In this document: piece after piece, positions 32,260 to 40,521 of the stretch
How the letters are laid out: every line of letters begins with the position of its first letter
How positions within the stretch are numbered: position 1 is the stretch's first letter
NCBI GenBank assembly: GCA_036013505.1
Contig: CP107851.1
Coordinates: 5,234,001-5,298,000 of the forward strand
Direction of reading: 5' to 3'
Length of the DNA: 64,000 bases
From: Streptomyces sp. NBC_00510
GTDB taxonomy: Bacteria > Actinomycetota > Actinomycetes > Streptomycetales > Streptomycetaceae
The notes under the pieces: model-generated
The model's input: the letters and a program-made list of their open reading frames with translations, nothing else
The model's database searches: none
Told to the model about the DNA's origin: nothing
Translations under genes and position numbers: made by a program

Positions 32260-33075
32260 GTGCCGATGGTTGTCAGGGCCGTACGGAATGCCGCGCGCGG
32301 GACCGCGCGCACCTCAGGGCGTGCCGCGGTGGGCGCGGCGGTCGTGGGGTTGCTGACCCTCGCGGTGACGGGGTGCGGGCTGCTGACGACCGACTCCGGT
32401 TCGCCGGACGCGCCGGCCGCGGCGAGCTCCCCCGCCGCCTCGTCCGCCGTGGGCGGCGTGCCGGTGAAGCCGGACCCCGCGGTGCTGGCCGCGCTGCCGG
32501 CCCGTCTGGAGGCGGACGGGACGACGATCACGGTGGGCGACCCGGCGGCGCCGAGGACCGTCCACATCTACGAGGACCCGCGCTGCCCGATCTGCAAGGC
32601 GTTCGAGACGGCCGCCGGGCCGCAGCTGGCGGCGCTGGCGAAGGCCGGTGAGATCAAACTGCAGTACACCCTGGCCTCGTTCCTGGACGAGAACCTCAAG
32701 GGCAGCGGTTCGAAGAAGGCCGCGGGCGCCCTGCGTGCGTCCGTCGAGGCGGGTACCGGGGCCTTCGCGACCTACCACGAGCTGCTCTACGCCAACCAGC
32801 CGCAGGAACAGGTGGACGGGTTCACCGACGCGTACCTGATGGAGCTCGCCGGCCGGGTGGAGGGGCTGCGCGGCGCGGCCTTCGACACGGCGGTGCGCAA
32901 GCAGTCGTACGGGGACTTCGTGACCGCCTCCGAGGAGGCCTTCGTCAAGAGCGGTGCCACGGGTACCCCGTACGTGAAGATCGACGGCACGGCGGTGTCC
33001 CAGGCCGACCTGCAGAAGCTGTTCGACCCCGTCTCCTTCGCCGCGCTGCTGCGGCAGTCGGGCATCGGCGGCTGA
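32260..33075 (+). CDS. DsbA-like thioredoxin-fold lipoprotein
   Basis: A 271-residue exported thiol-disulfide protein. The signal ends with lipobox VTGC (LLTLAVTGCGLL), so it is probably membrane-anchored on the outside. After a Ser/Ala/Pro linker, the thioredoxin fold carries the redox motif CPIC in YEDPRCPICKAF and the cis-Pro loop ATGTPYVKIDG. The intervening helical part matches the DsbA/thioredoxin_4 family. The start GTG 32260 is six bases from AAGGGA; ATG 32266 is possible. It likely assists folding of secreted proteins. A 21-bp-stem terminator follows. Confidence 0.92.
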   Translation: MPMVVRAVRNAARGTARTSGRAAVGAAVVGLLTLAVTGCGLLTTDSGSPDAPAAASSPAASSAVGGVPVKPDPAVLAALPARLEADGTTITVGDPAAPRTVHIYEDPRCPICKAFETAAGPQLAALAKAGEIKLQYTLASFLDENLKGSGSKKAAGALRASVEAGTGAFATYHELLYANQPQEQVDGFTDAYLMELAGRVEGLRGAAFDTAVRKQSYGDFVTASEEAFVKSGATGTPYVKIDGTAVSQADLQKLFDPVSFAALLRQSGIGG

Positions 33076-33096
33076 GGGCGCCGGGGGAGCACGCAG

Positions 33097-33141
33097 AACG
33101 CCGGTGGGCGCGTACGGGATCCGTACGCGCCCACCGGCGTT
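33097..33141. terminator. 21-bp-stem bidirectional terminator
   Basis: Perfect arms 33097-33117 and 33121-33141 with loop GAT, between the convergent DsbA-like and Fe-S oxidoreductase genes. Confidence 0.95.
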
Positions 33142-33176
33142 CCCAGGTCCGTCCGCGGACCGGGCTGTTTCACGTG

Positions 33177-35444
33177 CTACTTCGCGGGCTCCGGCTGCGG
33201 CTCGCTCGCCGTCTCCGGCTCGCCGTCGGGGTCGAGCGGGGTCCTGACCGAGTCCAGCAGCAGCTGGGAGACGTCGACGACCTGCAGGGACTCCTTGGCC
33301 TTGCCCTCGTTCTTCCTGCCGTTGACGGAGTCGGAGAGCATCACCAGGCAGAACGGGCAGGCGGTGGAGACGATGTCCGGGTTGAGGGACAGCGCCTCGT
33401 CCACGCGCTCGTTGTTGATGCGCTTGCCGATCCGCTCCTCCATCCACATGCGGGCGCCGCCGGCGCCGCAGCAGAAGCCGCGCTCCTTGTGGCGGTGCAT
33501 CTCCTCGTTCCGCAGGCCCGGCACCTTGGCGATGATCTCGCGCGGCGGCGTGTAGACCTTGTTGTGGCGGCCCAGGTAGCAGGGGTCGTGGTAGGTGATG
33601 ATGCCCTCGACCGGGGTGACGGGGACGAGCTTGCCCTCGTCGACGAGGTGCTGCAGCAGCTGGGTGTGGTGGATGACCTCGTACTCGCCGCCGAGCTGCG
33701 GGTACTCGTTCGCCAGGGTGTTGAAGCAGTGCGGGCAGGTGGCGACGATCTTCTTCTGCGCCTTCGGCTTCCTGGTCGACTCGTCCTCGTCGTCCTCGCC
33801 GAACGCCATGTTCAGCATGGCGACGTTCTCGGCGCCGAGCTGCTGGAAGAGGAACTCGTTGCCCAGGCGGCGGGCGGAGTCACCGGTGCAGTTCTCCTCG
33901 CCGCCCATGATCGCGAACTTGACGCCCGCGATGTTCAGCAGCTCGGCGAAGGCCTTGGTGGTCTTCTTGGCACGGTCCTCCAGGGAGCCGGCGCAGCCGA
34001 CCCAGTACAGGTACTCCACCTCGGTGAGGTCCTCGATGTCCTCGCCCACGACGGGGACCTCGAAGTCGACCTCCTTGACCCAGGCGAGCCGCTGCTTCTT
34101 GGGCAGGCCCCAGGGGTTGCCCTTCTTCTCCAGGTTCTTGAGCATCGTGCCCGCCTCGGACGGGAACGCGGACTCGATCATGACTTGGTAGCGGCGCATG
34201 TCGACGATGTGGTCGATGTGCTCGATGTCCACCGGGCACTGCTCGACGCAGGCGCCGCAGGTGGTGCAGGACCACAGGACGTCCGGGTCGATGACGCCGT
34301 TCTCCTCGGCGGTGCCGATCAGCGGGCGCTCGGCCTCCGCGAGGGCCGCCGCGGGGACGTCCCCCAGCTGCTCCTCGGAGGCCTTCTCCTCGCCCTCCAT
34401 GGTCTTGCCGCCGCCGGCGAGCAGGTACGGCGCCTTGGCGTGCGCGTGGTCGCGCAGCGACATGATCAGCAGCTTCGGGGAGAGCGGCTTGCCGGTGTTC
34501 CAGGCCGGGCACTGCGACTGGCAGCGGCCGCACTCGGTGCAGGTGGAGAAGTCGAGGATGCCCTTCCAGGAGAACTGCTCCACCTGGCTGACGCCGAAGA
34601 CGTCGTCCTCGCCCGGGTCCTCGAAGTCGATGGGCTTGCCGCCGGAGGCCATGGGCAGCAGGGCGCCGAGCGCCACGGCGCCGTCGGCGTTCCGCTTGAA
34701 CCAGATGTTGGGGAAGGCCAGGAAGCGGTGCCAGGCGACGCCCATGTCGGTCTTGAGGGCGACCGTGATCATCCAGATGAAGGAGGTCCCGATCTTGATC
34801 ATCGCGGTCAGGTAGACCAGGTTCTGCAGCGTGCCGACGCTCAGCCCCTTGAAGGCCGCGACCAGCGGGTACGAGGCGAAGTACGCGGCCTCGTAGCCGT
34901 GCACCCCCGCCAGGGCGCCCTCCAGGCCGCGCAGCGTCATGATCGCGAGGCCGATGATGAGGATGACGGACTCGACGAAGTAGGCCTGGCCGGTGTTGGA
35001 GCCCGCGAAGCGGGACTTGCGGCCCGCCCGGCCCGGCCGGGACAGCTGGCGGATCACGATGAGCGTGAGGATGCCGAGCGTGGTCATCAGGCCGATGAAT
35101 TCGACGAACACCTCGTACGGCAGCCAGTGGCCGATGACCGGCAGCATCCAGTCGGCCTGGAAGAGCTGGCCGAAGGCGTTCACCAGGGTGAGCACGAGGG
35201 AGAAGAAGCCGACGGCGACGAACCAGTGGGCGACGCCGACGACGCCCCAGCGGTTCATCCGGGTGTGGCCGAGGAACTCCCGGACCACCGTGACGGTGCG
35301 TGCGCGCCAGTCGTCCGTGCGGGTGTCCGCGGGGACGTCCTGGCCCAGTCGTACGAACCGGTAGATCTGGGCGATGGCGCGGCTGAACAGCGCAACGCCG
35401 ACCACGGCGAGTACCAGCGACACGATGATCGCGGCGAGTTGCAT
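33177..35444 (-). CDS. Membrane-bound Fe-S oxidoreductase (HdrD/GlpC-like)
   Basis: A 755-residue protein. The N-terminal 280 residues carry about five to six helices, forming a haem- or quinone-associated membrane module (VSLVLAVVGVALFSRAI, WFVAVGFFSLVLTLV, FIGLMTTLGILTLIV). Two [4Fe-4S] ferredoxin motifs follow, CTECGRCQSQCP (about 300) and CTTCGACVEQCP (about 391). Two CCG (cysteine-rich) domains follow, with CPHCFNTL (about 566) and FCCGAGGARMW (about 654), as in heterodisulfide reductase HdrD and GlpC. It probably passes electrons between a soluble donor and the quinone pool; it is a conserved actinobacterial protein of unknown substrate. Highly charged tail (EPETASEPQPEP). Transcribed alone. 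Confidence 0.93.
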   Translation of the reverse strand: MQLAAIIVSLVLAVVGVALFSRAIAQIYRFVRLGQDVPADTRTDDWRARTVTVVREFLGHTRMNRWGVVGVAHWFVAVGFFSLVLTLVNAFGQLFQADWMLPVIGHWLPYEVFVEFIGLMTTLGILTLIVIRQLSRPGRAGRKSRFAGSNTGQAYFVESVILIIGLAIMTLRGLEGALAGVHGYEAAYFASYPLVAAFKGLSVGTLQNLVYLTAMIKIGTSFIWMITVALKTDMGVAWHRFLAFPNIWFKRNADGAVALGALLPMASGGKPIDFEDPGEDDVFGVSQVEQFSWKGILDFSTCTECGRCQSQCPAWNTGKPLSPKLLIMSLRDHAHAKAPYLLAGGGKTMEGEEKASEEQLGDVPAAALAEAERPLIGTAEENGVIDPDVLWSCTTCGACVEQCPVDIEHIDHIVDMRRYQVMIESAFPSEAGTMLKNLEKKGNPWGLPKKQRLAWVKEVDFEVPVVGEDIEDLTEVEYLYWVGCAGSLEDRAKKTTKAFAELLNIAGVKFAIMGGEENCTGDSARRLGNEFLFQQLGAENVAMLNMAFGEDDEDESTRKPKAQKKIVATCPHCFNTLANEYPQLGGEYEVIHHTQLLQHLVDEGKLVPVTPVEGIITYHDPCYLGRHNKVYTPPREIIAKVPGLRNEEMHRHKERGFCCGAGGARMWMEERIGKRINNERVDEALSLNPDIVSTACPFCLVMLSDSVNGRKNEGKAKESLQVVDVSQLLLDSVRTPLDPDGEPETASEPQPEPAK

Positions 35445-35673
35445 GAGGGGGCTCCTCGGACCTGCGAGAGCGGAGGCTCGGGGCTGACGCCCGGCTGCCT
35501 ACTAAGCAGTAACTTATTCGGTTCTCCTGAGACTACCCAGTATCGGCGCACGTGCGCAGCCGTGCCGCCGGTGATCTGTGTCGCTGAGGCGTGCCTTCCC
35601 TTGACGCCGGGGCGGTCCGGCGGCCGCACCGTCGCTCGTCGTGGTCGTCCGTGCGCGGAGGGCTGGTGCATAA

Positions 35674-35694
35674 GTTGAGTCGCCACGACTCAGG
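35674..35694. promoter_or_regulatory. HspR operator (HAIR) 1 upstream of dnaK
   Basis: GTTGAGT-N7-ACTCAGG, two mismatches from the HAIR consensus CTTGAGT-N7-ACTCAAG. HspR with DnaK as co-repressor is the known regulator of this operon in Streptomyces. Confidence 0.8.
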
Positions 35695-35725
35695 TCTGTT
35701 GACAGGGCGAGAGCTGTGAGGCACC

Positions 35726-35746
35726 CTTGAGCCAGTTCCACTCAAG
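35726..35746. promoter_or_regulatory. HspR operator (HAIR) 2 upstream of dnaK
   Basis: CTTGAGC-N7-ACTCAAG, one mismatch from consensus, between the promoter and the dnaK start. Confidence 0.88.
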
Positions 35747-35768
35747 TAGGCAGCTGGAGGATTCCACC

Positions 35769-37610
35769 ATGGCACGTGCGGTCGGCATCGACCTGGGCAC
35801 GACTAACTCCGTCGTCAGCGTTCTCGAAGGCGGCGAGCCCACCGTCATCACCAACGCCGAGGGTGCCAGGACCACGCCGTCCGTCGTCGCCTTCGCCAAG
35901 AACGGCGAGGTGCTCGTCGGCGAGGTCGCCAAGCGCCAGGCCGTGACCAACGTCGACAGGACCGTCCGGTCGGTCAAGCGCCACATGGGCACCGACTGGA
36001 AGATCAACCTGGACGGCAAGGACTTCAACCCGCAGCAGATGAGCGCCTTCATCCTGCAGAAGCTGAAGCGGGACGCGGAGGCCTACCTCGGCGAGAAGGT
36101 CACCGACGCGGTCATCACGGTCCCGGCGTACTTCAACGACTCCGAGCGCCAGGCCACCAAGGAGGCCGGCGAGATCGCGGGCCTGAACGTCCTGCGCATC
36201 GTCAACGAGCCCACGGCCGCCGCCCTGGCGTACGGCCTGGACAAGGACGACCAGACCATCCTCGTCTTCGACCTCGGTGGCGGCACCTTCGACGTCTCGC
36301 TGCTGGAGATCGGCGACGGCGTCGTCGAGGTGAAGGCCACCAACGGCGACAACCACCTCGGTGGTGACGACTGGGACCAGCGCATCGTCGACTACCTGGT
36401 GAAGCAGTTCGCCTCGGGTCACGGCGTGGACCTGTCCAAGGACAAGATGGCCCTGCAGCGTCTGCGCGAGGCCGCCGAGAAGGCGAAGATCGAGCTGTCC
36501 TCGTCCACCGAGACCTCGATCAACCTGCCCTACATCACGGCCTCCGCCGAGGGCCCGCTGCACCTGGACGAGAAGCTCACCCGCGCCCAGTTCCAGCAGC
36601 TGTCCACGGACCTGCTGGAGCGCTGCAAGATCCCGTTCCACAACGTGATCAAGGACGCGGGCATCCAGCTCTCCGAGATCGACCACGTCGTCCTCGTCGG
36701 CGGCTCGACCCGTATGCCCGCCGTCGCCGAGCTCGTCAAGGAGCTGACCGGCGGTCAGGACGCCAACAAGGGTGTCAACCCGGACGAGGTCGTCGCCATC
36801 GGCGCCGCCCTCCAGGCCGGTGTCCTCAAGGGCGAGGTCAAGGACGTCCTGCTCCTCGACGTCACCCCGCTGTCCCTCGGCATCGAGACCAAGGGCGGCA
36901 TCATGACCAAGCTGATCGAGCGCAACACCACGATCCCGACCAAGCGCTCGGAGATCTTCACCACGGCCGAGGACAACCAGCCGTCGGTGCAGATCCAGGT
37001 CTACCAGGGCGAGCGCGAGATCGCGGCGTACAACAAGAAGCTCGGCATGTTCGAGCTGACCGGTCTGCCGCCGGCCCCGCGCGGCATCCCGCAGATCGAG
37101 GTCGCCTTCGACATCGACGCCAACGGCATCATGCACGTCTCCGCCAAGGACCTCGGTACCGGCAAGGAGCAGCGCATGACCGTCACCGGTGGCTCCGCGC
37201 TGCCGAAGGACGACATCGACCGCATGATGCGCGAGGCCGAGCAGTACGCGGAGGAGGACCACAAGCGCCGCGAGTCCGCCGAGACCCGCAACCAGGCCGA
37301 GCAGCTGGTCTACCAGACCGAGAAGTTCCTCAAGGACAACGAGGACAAGGTCCCCGGTGACGTCAAGACCGAGGTCGAGGCCGCCGTCGCGGACCTGAAG
37401 GAGAAGCTGAAGGGCGAGGACTCCGCCGCCATCCGCGAGGCGACCGAGAAGGTCGCCGCCACCTCGCAGAAGCTGGGCCAGGCGCTGTACGCCAACGCCC
37501 AGGCCGAGGGCGGCGCGGCCGGTGCCGCGGGCGGTGCCCAGCCCCAGGCCGACGACGACGTCGTCGACGCCGAGATCGTCGACGAGGACAAGAAGGACGG
37601 TGCCGCGTGA
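35769..37610 (+). CDS. dnaK: Chaperone DnaK (Hsp70)
   Basis: A 613-residue Hsp70. The ATG at 35769 follows GGAGG; upstream in-frame codons cover an operator and are not translated. Phosphate and adenosine motifs are intact (GIDLGTTNSVV, DLGGGTFDVSLL, VLVGGSTRMP), followed by the linker VKDVLLLDVTPLSLGIE, the beta substrate domain and a full alpha-helical lid to about 590, ending in an Ala/Gly tail and an acidic VDAEIVDEDKK. It folds client proteins with GrpE and DnaJ in the cytoplasm and acts as HspR co-repressor. First gene of dnaK-grpE-dnaJ-hspR. Confidence 0.99.
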   Translation: MARAVGIDLGTTNSVVSVLEGGEPTVITNAEGARTTPSVVAFAKNGEVLVGEVAKRQAVTNVDRTVRSVKRHMGTDWKINLDGKDFNPQQMSAFILQKLKRDAEAYLGEKVTDAVITVPAYFNDSERQATKEAGEIAGLNVLRIVNEPTAAALAYGLDKDDQTILVFDLGGGTFDVSLLEIGDGVVEVKATNGDNHLGGDDWDQRIVDYLVKQFASGHGVDLSKDKMALQRLREAAEKAKIELSSSTETSINLPYITASAEGPLHLDEKLTRAQFQQLSTDLLERCKIPFHNVIKDAGIQLSEIDHVVLVGGSTRMPAVAELVKELTGGQDANKGVNPDEVVAIGAALQAGVLKGEVKDVLLLDVTPLSLGIETKGGIMTKLIERNTTIPTKRSEIFTTAEDNQPSVQIQVYQGEREIAAYNKKLGMFELTGLPPAPRGIPQIEVAFDIDANGIMHVSAKDLGTGKEQRMTVTGGSALPKDDIDRMMREAEQYAEEDHKRRESAETRNQAEQLVYQTEKFLKDNEDKVPGDVKTEVEAAVADLKEKLKGEDSAAIREATEKVAATSQKLGQALYANAQAEGGAAGAAGGAQPQADDDVVDAEIVDEDKKDGAA

Positions 37611-38278
37611 CGGAGGAGACCCCGGGCTTCGAGGAGGAGCCTGTCGTCCCCTCTGCCGAGGCCGGTTCCACCTCGCCGGGGGACTCCCCCGGCGAGGCGG
37701 GGCCCGGCGCCGGGTCCGCCGACCAGGCGGGCCCGGCGGCCCCGGCCGGGGACGCGAACGCCAACGTCGCTCTGCAGGCGCAGCTGGACCAGGTGCGTAC
37801 GGCGCTCGGTGAGCGCACGGCGGACCTCCAGCGGCTCCAGGCGGAGTACCAGAACTACCGCCGCCGGGTGGAGCGGGACCGGATCGCGGTCCGCGAGATC
37901 GCGATCGCGAACCTGCTGACCGAGCTGCTCCCGGTGCTCGACGACATCGGCCGCGCCCGGGACCACAAGGAGCTGGTCGGCGGGTTCAAGTCGGTCGGCG
38001 AGTCCCTGGAGACGGTCGTCGCCAAGATGGGGCTGCAGCAGTTCGGCAAGGAGGGCGAGCCCTTCGACCCGCTGGTGCACGAGGCCCTGATGCACAGTTA
38101 CTCGCCGGACGTCACGCAGACGACCTGCGTGCAGATCCTGCAGCCCGGGTATCGCATCGGTGAACGCACCATCCGCCCCGCGCGGGTGGCCGTCGCCGAG
38201 CCCCAGCCGGGCTCGCAGGGCACGCAGAAGAGCGACGACACGGCGGACGAGGAGAACGGTGGCCCCGAACAGGGCTGA
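37607..38278 (+). CDS. grpE: Nucleotide exchange factor GrpE
   Basis: A 223-residue GrpE that releases ADP from DnaK. It starts at a GTG overlapping the dnaK stop (GTGA), so it is translationally coupled. The first 55 residues are acidic and disordered. A long dimerisation coiled coil follows (about 60-120, ALGERTADLQRLQAEYQNYRRR), then the beta wing ending GYRIGERTIRPARVAVAE. The acidic C-terminal tail is normal for Streptomyces. It is the canonical counterpart of the GrpE-like protein at 44771-45424. Confidence 0.98.
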   Translation: MTEETPGFEEEPVVPSAEAGSTSPGDSPGEAGPGAGSADQAGPAAPAGDANANVALQAQLDQVRTALGERTADLQRLQAEYQNYRRRVERDRIAVREIAIANLLTELLPVLDDIGRARDHKELVGGFKSVGESLETVVAKMGLQQFGKEGEPFDPLVHEALMHSYSPDVTQTTCVQILQPGYRIGERTIRPARVAVAEPQPGSQGTQKSDDTADEENGGPEQG

Positions 38279-38311
38279 CGTGGTGAGCGCACGGAAGGAG
38301 GGACGCCGGGG

Positions 38312-39490
38312 ATGAGCATCAGCAGGGATTTGTTCGAGAAGGATCTCTACAAGGTCCTCGGCGTCCCGAAGGACGCCACCGAGGCGGAGATCAAGAAGGC
38401 GTACCGGAAGCTCGCCCGCGAGTTCCACCCGGACGCCAACAAGGGCGACGCCAAGGCCGAGGAGCGCTTCAAGGAGATCTCCGAGGCCAACGACGTCCTG
38501 TCGGACCCCAAGCGCCGCAAGGAGTACGACGAGGGCCGCGCCCTCTTCGGCAACGGCGGCTTCCGTACCGGCCCGGCCGGCCCGGGCGGGTTCGGCTTCG
38601 ACCTCGGTGACCTCTTCGGTGGCGGCCCCGGCACCACCACCACCCAGGGCGGCGGCTTCGGCGGCGGCCTCGGGGACGTGTTCGGCGGTCTGTTCAACCG
38701 CGGCGCCGGTACGACCCGTACGCAGCCGCGGCGCGGCCAGGACATCGAGACCGAGGTGACGCTGAAGTTCACCGAGGCGGTGGACGGCGCCACCGTGCCG
38801 CTGAAGATGACCAGCCAGGCCCCCTGCAAGGCCTGCTCCGGCACCGGCGACAAGAACGGCACGCCCCGGGTGTGCCCGACCTGCGTCGGCACCGGCCAGG
38901 TCTCGCGCGGCGGCAGCGGCAGCTTCTCGCTCACCGACCCGTGCACGGACTGCAAGGGCCGCGGCCTGATCGCGCAGGACCCCTGCGAGGTCTGCAGCGG
39001 CAGCGGCCGGGCCCGTTCGGCGCGCACCATGCAGGTGCGCATCCCGGCGGGTGTCACCGACGGGCAGCGCATCCGGCTGCGCGGCAAGGGCGCGCCGGGC
39101 GAGCGCGGCGGCCCGGGCGGCGACCTGTACGTCACCGTGCACGTCGACGCGCACCCGGTGTTCGGACGCAAGGCCGACAACCTCACCGTCACCGTGCCCG
39201 TCACCTTCGTGGAGGCGGCGCTGGGCGGGGAGATCAAGGTGCCGACGCTCGGCGGTCCCGCCGTGACCCTCAAGCTGCCCCCCGGCACGCCCAACGGGCG
39301 TACGCTGCGGGCCCGCGGCAAGGGCGCGGTCCGCAAGGACGGCACCCGCGGGGACCTGCTGGTCACGATCGAGGTCGCGGTCCCGGCGACCACCGAGGGG
39401 AAGGCGCTGGACGCCCTGGAGGCCTACCGGGAGGCGACCGCGGACGAGGACCCGCGGGCGGAGCTGTTCGATGCCGCGAAGGGAGCCTGA
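38312..39490 (+). CDS. dnaJ: Chaperone DnaJ
   Basis: A 392-residue type I J-protein. The J domain (about 10-75) has an intact HPD in EFHPDANKG; a Gly/Phe-rich region follows (GGFGFDLGDLFGGG). The zinc domain has all four repeats (CKACSGTG, CPTCVGTG, CTDCKGRG, CEVCSGSG), and then two beta-barrel substrate domains. It stimulates DnaK ATPase and delivers clients. Third gene of the HspR operon; it is separated from grpE by 33 bases. Confidence 0.98.
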   Translation: MSISRDLFEKDLYKVLGVPKDATEAEIKKAYRKLAREFHPDANKGDAKAEERFKEISEANDVLSDPKRRKEYDEGRALFGNGGFRTGPAGPGGFGFDLGDLFGGGPGTTTTQGGGFGGGLGDVFGGLFNRGAGTTRTQPRRGQDIETEVTLKFTEAVDGATVPLKMTSQAPCKACSGTGDKNGTPRVCPTCVGTGQVSRGGSGSFSLTDPCTDCKGRGLIAQDPCEVCSGSGRARSARTMQVRIPAGVTDGQRIRLRGKGAPGERGGPGGDLYVTVHVDAHPVFGRKADNLTVTVPVTFVEAALGGEIKVPTLGGPAVTLKLPPGTPNGRTLRARGKGAVRKDGTRGDLLVTIEVAVPATTEGKALDALEAYREATADEDPRAELFDAAKGA

Positions 39491-39494
39491 GCCG

Positions 39495-39959
39495 ATGAAC
39501 ACGAGCGGCGGCATGCGTGGCGGTCGGGGCCGCAACCCGTACGAGCTGACCGACGAGTCCCCCGTCTACGTCATCTCGGTGGCGGCCCAGCTCTCCGGGC
39601 TGCACCCGCAGACCCTGCGCCAGTACGACCGCCTCGGCCTGGTCTCGCCCGACCGTACGGCCGGGCGCGGCCGCCGTTATTCGGCTCGTGACATCGAACT
39701 CCTGCGCGAGGTCCAGCGCCTCTCCCAGGACGAGGGCATCAACCTGGCCGGCATCAAGCGCATCATCGAACTGGAGAACCAGGTGGCGGCCCTGCAGTCG
39801 CGGGTCGCCGAGCTCTCCGCGGCCCTGGAGGGCGCGGCGGCCGCCATGCAGCAGCGTGAGGCCGCCGTCCACGCCTCGTACCGGCGTGACCTGGTGCCCT
39901 ACCAGGACGTCCAGCAGACCTCCGCGCTGGTGGTGTGGCGGCCCAAGCGGCCGGAGTGA
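39495..39959 (+). CDS. hspR: Heat-shock repressor HspR
   Basis: A 154-residue MerR-family repressor. The winged helix reads VYVISVAAQLSGLHPQTLRQYDRLGLVSPDRTAGRGRRYS, and a coiled coil follows (IKRIIELENQVAALQSRV). It represses its own operon and clpB by binding HAIR sites with DnaK as co-repressor; both targets are present here with sites. It starts five bases after the dnaJ stop. The tail ends DVQQTSALVVWRPKR, typical of Streptomyces HspR. Confidence 0.98.
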   Translation: MNTSGGMRGGRGRNPYELTDESPVYVISVAAQLSGLHPQTLRQYDRLGLVSPDRTAGRGRRYSARDIELLREVQRLSQDEGINLAGIKRIIELENQVAALQSRVAELSAALEGAAAAMQQREAAVHASYRRDLVPYQDVQQTSALVVWRPKRPE

Positions 39960-39978
39960 CCGGCCGCCGCCCGTCCCG

Positions 39979-40521
39979 CTAGGCCTGCAGGTCGGCGGGG
40001 CCGCGCGAGACGCGGTGCAGATGGCGTCCCGAGGCGACCATCGCCTCCAGCAGCCGGTGGCCCTCCGCCGCGGGGACGAGCCCTCCGGCGCACGCCTCCC
40101 GTACGAGGTCGAAGGTCTCCTTGGTGGTGATGCCCCGCCGGCGCGCGAAGTCGCGGGCCGAGCGGTCGTCGGTGATCCAGACCGAGCCCCGGAACTCACG
40201 GCGCCGGGTGATCAGTACGCACGTCTCGGCCTCGCCGAGGTGTTTGGTCGGCAGGTGGGACGAGCCGCCGAAGACGGCCCGGCGCAGCCGGTCGACCTCC
40301 CGCAGCTCGTCGCCGTCGCTGATCTCCACGGGCTCGCCGAGCCACCCGGCCTCCGCCAGTCCGGCCAGCCGCGGCAGGAACCGCGCGGAACGGCCCGCCT
40401 CCCAGGCCACGGCCTGGGTCCAGCGGCCGCGGCCGTCCAGCACCTTCTCCAGCAGGAGCAGCCGGTCGACGGCCGCGAAGTTGCACAGGACGGTGTTGTC
40501 GGGGAACCACCACGCGGTCAT
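39979..40521 (-). CDS. PIN-like domain protein
   Basis: A 180-residue protein that reads like a PIN-fold nuclease: an N-terminal Asp in WWFPDNTVLCNFA, a Glu in LGEAETCVLI, and a second acidic site WITDDRSARDFARRRG. These are the positions that hold Mg in PIN ribonucleases. It overlaps the XRE/ImmA-IrrE gene by four bases (ATGA). This arrangement suggests a toxin-antitoxin-like or host-regulation pair with the upstream protein supplying control (inference). It could also be a housekeeping nuclease. Long frames upstream in the same phase are antisense noise. Confidence 0.75.
   Translation of the reverse strand: MTAWWFPDNTVLCNFAAVDRLLLLEKVLDGRGRWTQAVAWEAGRSARFLPRLAGLAEAGWLGEPVEISDGDELREVDRLRRAVFGGSSHLPTKHLGEAETCVLITRRREFRGSVWITDDRSARDFARRRGITTKETFDLVREACAGGLVPAAEGHRLLEAMVASGRHLHRVSRGPADLQA

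Larger units (their letters stand above)
35445..35768. other. Divergent promoter region of Fe-S oxidoreductase and dnaK
   Basis: This 324-bp gap holds no gene. Its right half contains the dnaK promoter (TTGACA at 35699-35704) and two HspR-type operators listed separately. Confidence 0.8.

Noticed and set aside
33174..35678. An 834-residue plus-strand open frame
   Set aside because: It lies opposite the Fe-S oxidoreductase with its CCG and ferredoxin motifs; the plus-strand translation has no fold-like pattern.
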